Source: Clostridiaceae bacterium
GTDB taxonomy: Bacteria > Bacillota > Clostridia > Oscillospirales > Acutalibacteraceae
Direction of reading: 5' to 3'
Length of the DNA: 7,444 nt
NCBI GenBank assembly: GCA_016292705.1
Contig: JAEDHZ010000069.1
Coordinates: 1-7,444 of the forward strand
In this document: piece after piece, positions 4,991-7,444 of the stretch
How the letters are laid out: every line of letters begins with the position of its first letter
Numbering within the stretch: the stretch's first letter is position 1
Notes under the pieces: model-generated
Databases searched by the model: none
Told to the model about the DNA's origin: nothing
Seen by the model: the letters and a program-made list of their open reading frames with translations, nothing else
Program-made: the position numbers and the translations under genes

Positions 4991-6643
4991 ATGGAAGAGT
5001 ATACTGCACCGTCCAATTTTATTCATGACTTTATTGACGAAGACCTGAACAACGGCGTTTACAACCATGTTCAGACACGTTTTCCGCCCGAACCGAACGG
5101 ATACCTCCATATCGGCCACGCAAAGGCAATTCAGATTAACTTCAGCATCGCCAAAAAGTACGGCGGAAAATGCAACCTCCGCCTTGATGACACCAATCCC
5201 TCAAAAGAGGATACCGAGTATGTTGAAGCAATCAAGGAGGACATCAAGTGGCTCGGCTATCAGTGGGATGAGGTTCTCTATGCTTCAAGCTACTTTGACT
5301 TCATTCATGAATGTGCCGTTGAGCTTATCAGAAGAGGAAAGGCCTATGTCTGCGACCTTTCTGCCGAGGAAATCAGCAAATCAAGGGGTACTCTCACAGA
5401 ACCTGGTACGGAAAGCCCATACAGAAACCGTTCGGTTGAAGAAAATCTTGACCTTTTCGCCCGTATGACTGCCGGCGAATTTCCGGACGGAGCAAGGGTT
5501 CTGCGTGCAAAGATTGACATGGCGTCACCCAACATGAATATGCGTGACCCGGTAATTTACCGCATCGCCCATGTTACCCACCACCAGACCGGTGACAAGT
5601 GGTGCGTTTATCCGCTTTATGACTTTGCCCATCCGCTTTCGGACACAAAGGAGGGGGTTACCCACTCGCTTTGCTCTCTTGAATTTGAAAACCACCGTCC
5701 GCTTTACGATTGGTTTTTGCGTGAGCTTGAGCTTCCCGATCCGTCAAGGCAAATTGAGTTTGCCCGTCTCAATCTCAACTACTGCCTGACGAGCAAGCGC
5801 AAGTGTCTTCAGCTTGTCAAGGAGGGCATTGTTGACGGTTGGAACGACCCGAGAATGGCAACCATCTGCGGAATGAGGAGAAGAGGCTACACTCCGGCGG
5901 CAATCAGGGACTTCATTGACCGTGTCGGAGTTTCAAAGGCATACTCAGTTGTTGACTTCGGTCTGCTTGAGGCCTGCGTCCGAGATGACCTCAACAAAAA
6001 TGCTCCGAGGGCAATGGCGGTTCTCCGTCCGCTCAAGGTCGTCATTGACAACTATCCCGAAGGCGTTCAGGAGGAAATTGAACTCCCTGTCAACCAGGAC
6101 AGACCTGAAATGGGAACGAGAAAGACAGTTTTCACAAAGGAAATCTTTGTTGAAAAGGAGGATTTCATGATTGAACCTCCGAAAAAGTATTTCCGTCTCT
6201 TCCCCGGAAACGAGGTCAGACTCAGAGGTGCATACTTTGTAAAATGCACGGGCTTCGATACTGACGAAAACGGCGAGGTCACCTGCGTTCACTGCACCTA
6301 TGACCCCGAAAGCAAGGGCGGAAACTCCCCGGACGGCCGCAAGGTCAAGGGTACGCTCCACTGGGTCAGCGACCACAGCACAGAGTTTGAAGCAAGGCTT
6401 TATGACCGCCTTTTCAATGTTCCGAATCCTTCGGACGAATCAAAGGGCAGCTTCAAGAACAATCTTAACCCCGAATCACTCGTTGTTCTGAACGGCTGCC
6501 GCCTTGAAGGCTCAATCAAGGATCTCAAGCCCGGTGACACCTTCCAGTTTATGAGGCAGGGCTATTTCTGCGTTGACACATCGTCAACGGAAGAAAAACT
6601 TGTTTTCAACCGCACAGTTGCCCTCAACTCCTCATGGAAATAA
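4991..6643 (+). CDS. glnS: Glutaminyl-tRNA synthetase
   Basis: GlnRS charges tRNA-Gln directly with glutamine and ATP. The 550-residue length matches the bacterial family (E. coli about 554). The class I signature is RFPPEPNGYLHIGHAKA (30-46) with canonical HIGH at 40-43. The P-P-E-P-N form separates GlnRS from GluRS, which has A-P-S-P-T. The KMSKS-type loop is L-T-S-K-R (266-270), where E. coli has M-S-K-R, so Thr replaces Met. Other GlnRS blocks are visible: L-R-L-D-D-T-N-P, L-Y-D-F-A-H-P-L-S-D, S-L-E-F-E-N-H-R-P-L-Y-D-W, D-D-P-R-M-like N-D-P-R-M, R-R-R-G-Y-T, and the beta-barrel anticodon domain with D-G-R-K-V-K-G-T-L-H-W-V and F-N-R-T-V at the end. ATG 4991 has AAAGGA (4977-4982) upstream. 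The gene is probably co-transcribed with gltX. Nothing is broken or truncated. Confidence 0.97.
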   Translation: MEEYTAPSNFIHDFIDEDLNNGVYNHVQTRFPPEPNGYLHIGHAKAIQINFSIAKKYGGKCNLRLDDTNPSKEDTEYVEAIKEDIKWLGYQWDEVLYASSYFDFIHECAVELIRRGKAYVCDLSAEEISKSRGTLTEPGTESPYRNRSVEENLDLFARMTAGEFPDGARVLRAKIDMASPNMNMRDPVIYRIAHVTHHQTGDKWCVYPLYDFAHPLSDTKEGVTHSLCSLEFENHRPLYDWFLRELELPDPSRQIEFARLNLNYCLTSKRKCLQLVKEGIVDGWNDPRMATICGMRRRGYTPAAIRDFIDRVGVSKAYSVVDFGLLEACVRDDLNKNAPRAMAVLRPLKVVIDNYPEGVQEEIELPVNQDRPEMGTRKTVFTKEIFVEKEDFMIEPPKKYFRLFPGNEVRLRGAYFVKCTGFDTDENGEVTCVHCTYDPESKGGNSPDGRKVKGTLHWVSDHSTEFEARLYDRLFNVPNPSDESKGSFKNNLNPESLVVLNGCRLEGSIKDLKPGDTFQFMRQGYFCVDTSSTEEKLVFNRTVALNSSWK

Positions 6644-6654
6644 ACAAAACAAAA

Positions 6655-6685
6655 GCAGGCAACAGCGTTGGTTGTTGCTTACTGC
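6655..6685 (+). other. Hairpin just after glnS, without a T-run
   Basis: GCAG (6655-6658) pairs with CTGC (6682-6685) and GCAACA (6659-6664) with TGTTGC (6673-6678), giving 10 bp with a TTA bulge (6679-6681) and an 8-nt loop. It starts 12 nt after the glnS stop. The lack of a T-run makes it a poor intrinsic terminator; it may instead protect the 3' end, or be part of the leader of the next gene. Confidence 0.5.
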
Positions 6686-6696
6686 GAATATATGTT

Positions 6697-6728
6697 TCTC
6701 GGAATTTGGAAGCATACATATTCTGAGA
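6697..6728 (+). other. Imperfect hairpin in the glnS to membrane-protein gap
   Basis: TCTCGGAAT (6697-6705) pairs with ATTCTGAGA (6720-6728) over 9 bp with one G-U pair and a 14-nt loop. An overlapping alternative pairs GAATATATG (6686-6694) with CATACATATTC (6713-6723) around a 2-nt bulge. No T-run follows. Confidence 0.4.
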
Positions 6729-6741
6729 TACACCGAATCAG

Positions 6742-6820
6742 CACTCCTTGTACGGCTACAGCAAGGACGCAAGTGATTTTTCAATAACTTTTGTAGCCGG
6801 AAAGGCTATGGTAACTAACC
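6742..6820 (+). promoter_or_regulatory. Putative structured leader (pseudoknot or switch) of the last membrane protein
   Basis: CGGCTACA (6753-6760) is perfectly complementary to TGTAGCCG (6792-6799). CACT-CCTTG (6742-6750) can pair with CAAGG (6762-6766) and AGTG (6772-6775), which places CGGCTACA in a hairpin loop and makes the 8-bp pairing a pseudoknot. Alternatively the 8-bp stem closes around a small hairpin at 6771-6790 (AAGT-ATT / AAT-ACTT with a G-A mismatch). GTAGCC (6793-6798) can also pair with GGCTAT (6804-6809), so two states exclude each other, and GGAAAGG (6799-6805), a Shine-Dalgarno-like sequence, lies at the switch point. It fits no riboswitch family I could align; c-di-GMP-I was considered because of GGACGCAA (6765-6772) but most of its core is missing. 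The pairing is seen; function is inference. Confidence 0.4.
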
Positions 6821-7444
6821 ATGAAGACAGCGTACAGAATTGTTACACCTATTCTTGCAGTCGGAGCAATTGCGTTCGGAGTTTTCCTCAAGCTGTTCAC
6901 CTTTGTTGTCGGCAACGGGGATGAATCCATCAACAATCTCATTTCCGCTGTTTCTCAACTTTCAAGCGGAAAGTTTTCAACCACCTATGGCTATTCTCTC
7001 TTTGAGCTTATAAAAATGGCGGCAACAACAACGCCCAAAACCGGCGGCGAAGATGCCAAAAGCTTTACCGAGGTTGCAAAGGCAGTCATGCCGGACATCT
7101 ACGGTTTTGCAGTTTTGTTTGCAGTTGTCATTATCACGCTTATTGCAATTGCGGTTGTTTCCGCCCTTGCAAACTCAAAGAAAAAGCGCAACGCAACCTT
7201 TTTCCTTTGCGGTTTTGGTCTTTTGATTTCATTGGCATGTATCTTTGTTTCAAACGATGCTTTTGCAAAAATCACTCACGGTGATGTCAACCTCACCGAC
7301 CTTGTTTCCATCTTCTCGGACAACACACTTGTCACTCTTGCAACAGCAATCCTGACGGTCAACAAGGCGACCCTTTCCGTAGGTTTTTACGGTGTTTTCG
7401 GGATGTTTTTGCTCATCATTATCTGGACGATTCTTGCCAATATG
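6821..7444 (+). CDS. Multi-pass membrane protein of unknown function (3' end missing)
   Basis: An open frame runs from ATG 6821 to the window edge, giving 208 residues. Hydrophobic segments lie at about 8-30, 93-118, 126-144 and 189-206. The basic K-K-K-R-N (120-124) between segments 2 and 3 and the basic N-terminus (M-K-T-A-Y-R) put those parts inside. Polar loops of about 62 residues (31-92) and 44 residues (145-188) would then be outside. No transporter or enzyme motif is visible and I do not recognise the family. An in-frame TAA at 6812-6814 excludes an earlier start. The ribosome site is poor: GGAAAGG (6799-6805) is 15 nt away and GGTAA (6810-6814) is weak, in contrast to every other gene here. 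The gene may be controlled by the structured leader before it, or transcribed by read-through from glnS, as no convincing promoter is seen in 6644-6820. Confidence 0.8.
   Translation, partial: MKTAYRIVTPILAVGAIAFGVFLKLFTFVVGNGDESINNLISAVSQLSSGKFSTTYGYSLFELIKMAATTTPKTGGEDAKSFTEVAKAVMPDIYGFAVLFAVVIITLIAIAVVSALANSKKKRNATFFLCGFGLLISLACIFVSNDAFAKITHGDVNLTDLVSIFSDNTLVTLATAILTVNKATLSVGFYGVFGMFLLIIIWTILANM

Noticed and set aside
4709..5119. Long antisense reading frame across the gltX/glnS junction
   Set aside because: It is opposite two well-conserved synthetase genes and has no recognisable domain, so it is a shadow frame.
6668..6696. TTGGTT-17-TATGTT as promoter of the last membrane-protein gene
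   Set aside because: Only 3 of 6 and 4 of 6 matches and it overlaps hairpins; too weak to call.
6300..6776. Small + strand frames overlapping and following the end of glnS
   Set aside because: They are rich in Arg/Thr/Ser in the glnS region, lack ribosome sites and show no recognisable features.
6765..6820. c-di-GMP-I riboswitch, suggested by GGACGCAA and the later GGTAAC
   Set aside because: The GNRA-loop hairpin, GCAAACC segment and receptor helix of that class cannot be aligned; only short fragments match.

Overview
The window looks like chromosomal DNA of a Gram-positive anaerobe of the class Clostridia, probably a gut Oscillospiraceae/Ruminococcaceae-type bacterium. The clues are strong AGGAGG-type ribosome sites, frequent GTG and TTG starts, a long (553 aa) clostridial-style GluRS next to a GlnRS, and a surface protein made of Cys-rich 'H-x-W-G-E-W' repeats of a kind common in gut Clostridia. 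The taxonomic call is an inference; there is no rRNA or marker phylogeny here. All genes lie on the + strand.

Layout. (1) 1-783: the C-terminal 260 residues of a Cys-rich repeat protein with an unusual Cys-bracketed tail, closed by a strong terminator (803-830). (2) 843-3154: a compact, well-delimited transcription unit. It has a near-consensus promoter (TTGCCA-17-TATAAT), an ECF-type sigma factor (957-1526, GTG start), an overlapping single-pass membrane protein with an ankyrin-like outer domain that sits where an anti-sigma factor would (1519-2262, TTG start), a 43-residue hydrophobic microprotein (2280-2411), a secreted 213-residue protein of unknown family (2464-3105), and a terminator (3123-3154). 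(3) 3239-6643: an extended -10 promoter followed by gltX (TTG start) and glnS, 23 nt apart, with no T-box leader. (4) 6644-6820: an intergenic region rich in inverted repeats, including a possible pseudoknot next to a Shine-Dalgarno-like GGAAAGG. (5) 6821-7444: the first 208 residues of a multi-pass membrane protein that runs off the window.

How the parts work together. The sigma / ankyrin membrane protein / microprotein / secreted protein cassette reads as a self-contained cell-envelope signalling operon: the membrane protein would hold the sigma factor and sense something outside the cell, and the two small exported or membrane products could be ligands, co-regulators or targets. This is the best candidate in the window for an undescribed system. 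gltX and glnS together imply that this organism charges tRNA-Gln directly, which would fit a GluRS that discriminates against tRNA-Gln. The structured leader at 6655-6820 may control the last membrane protein, but I could not match it to a named riboswitch.

No mobile element, CRISPR array, tRNA or rRNA was seen, and no gene-free stretch exceeds 200 bases.
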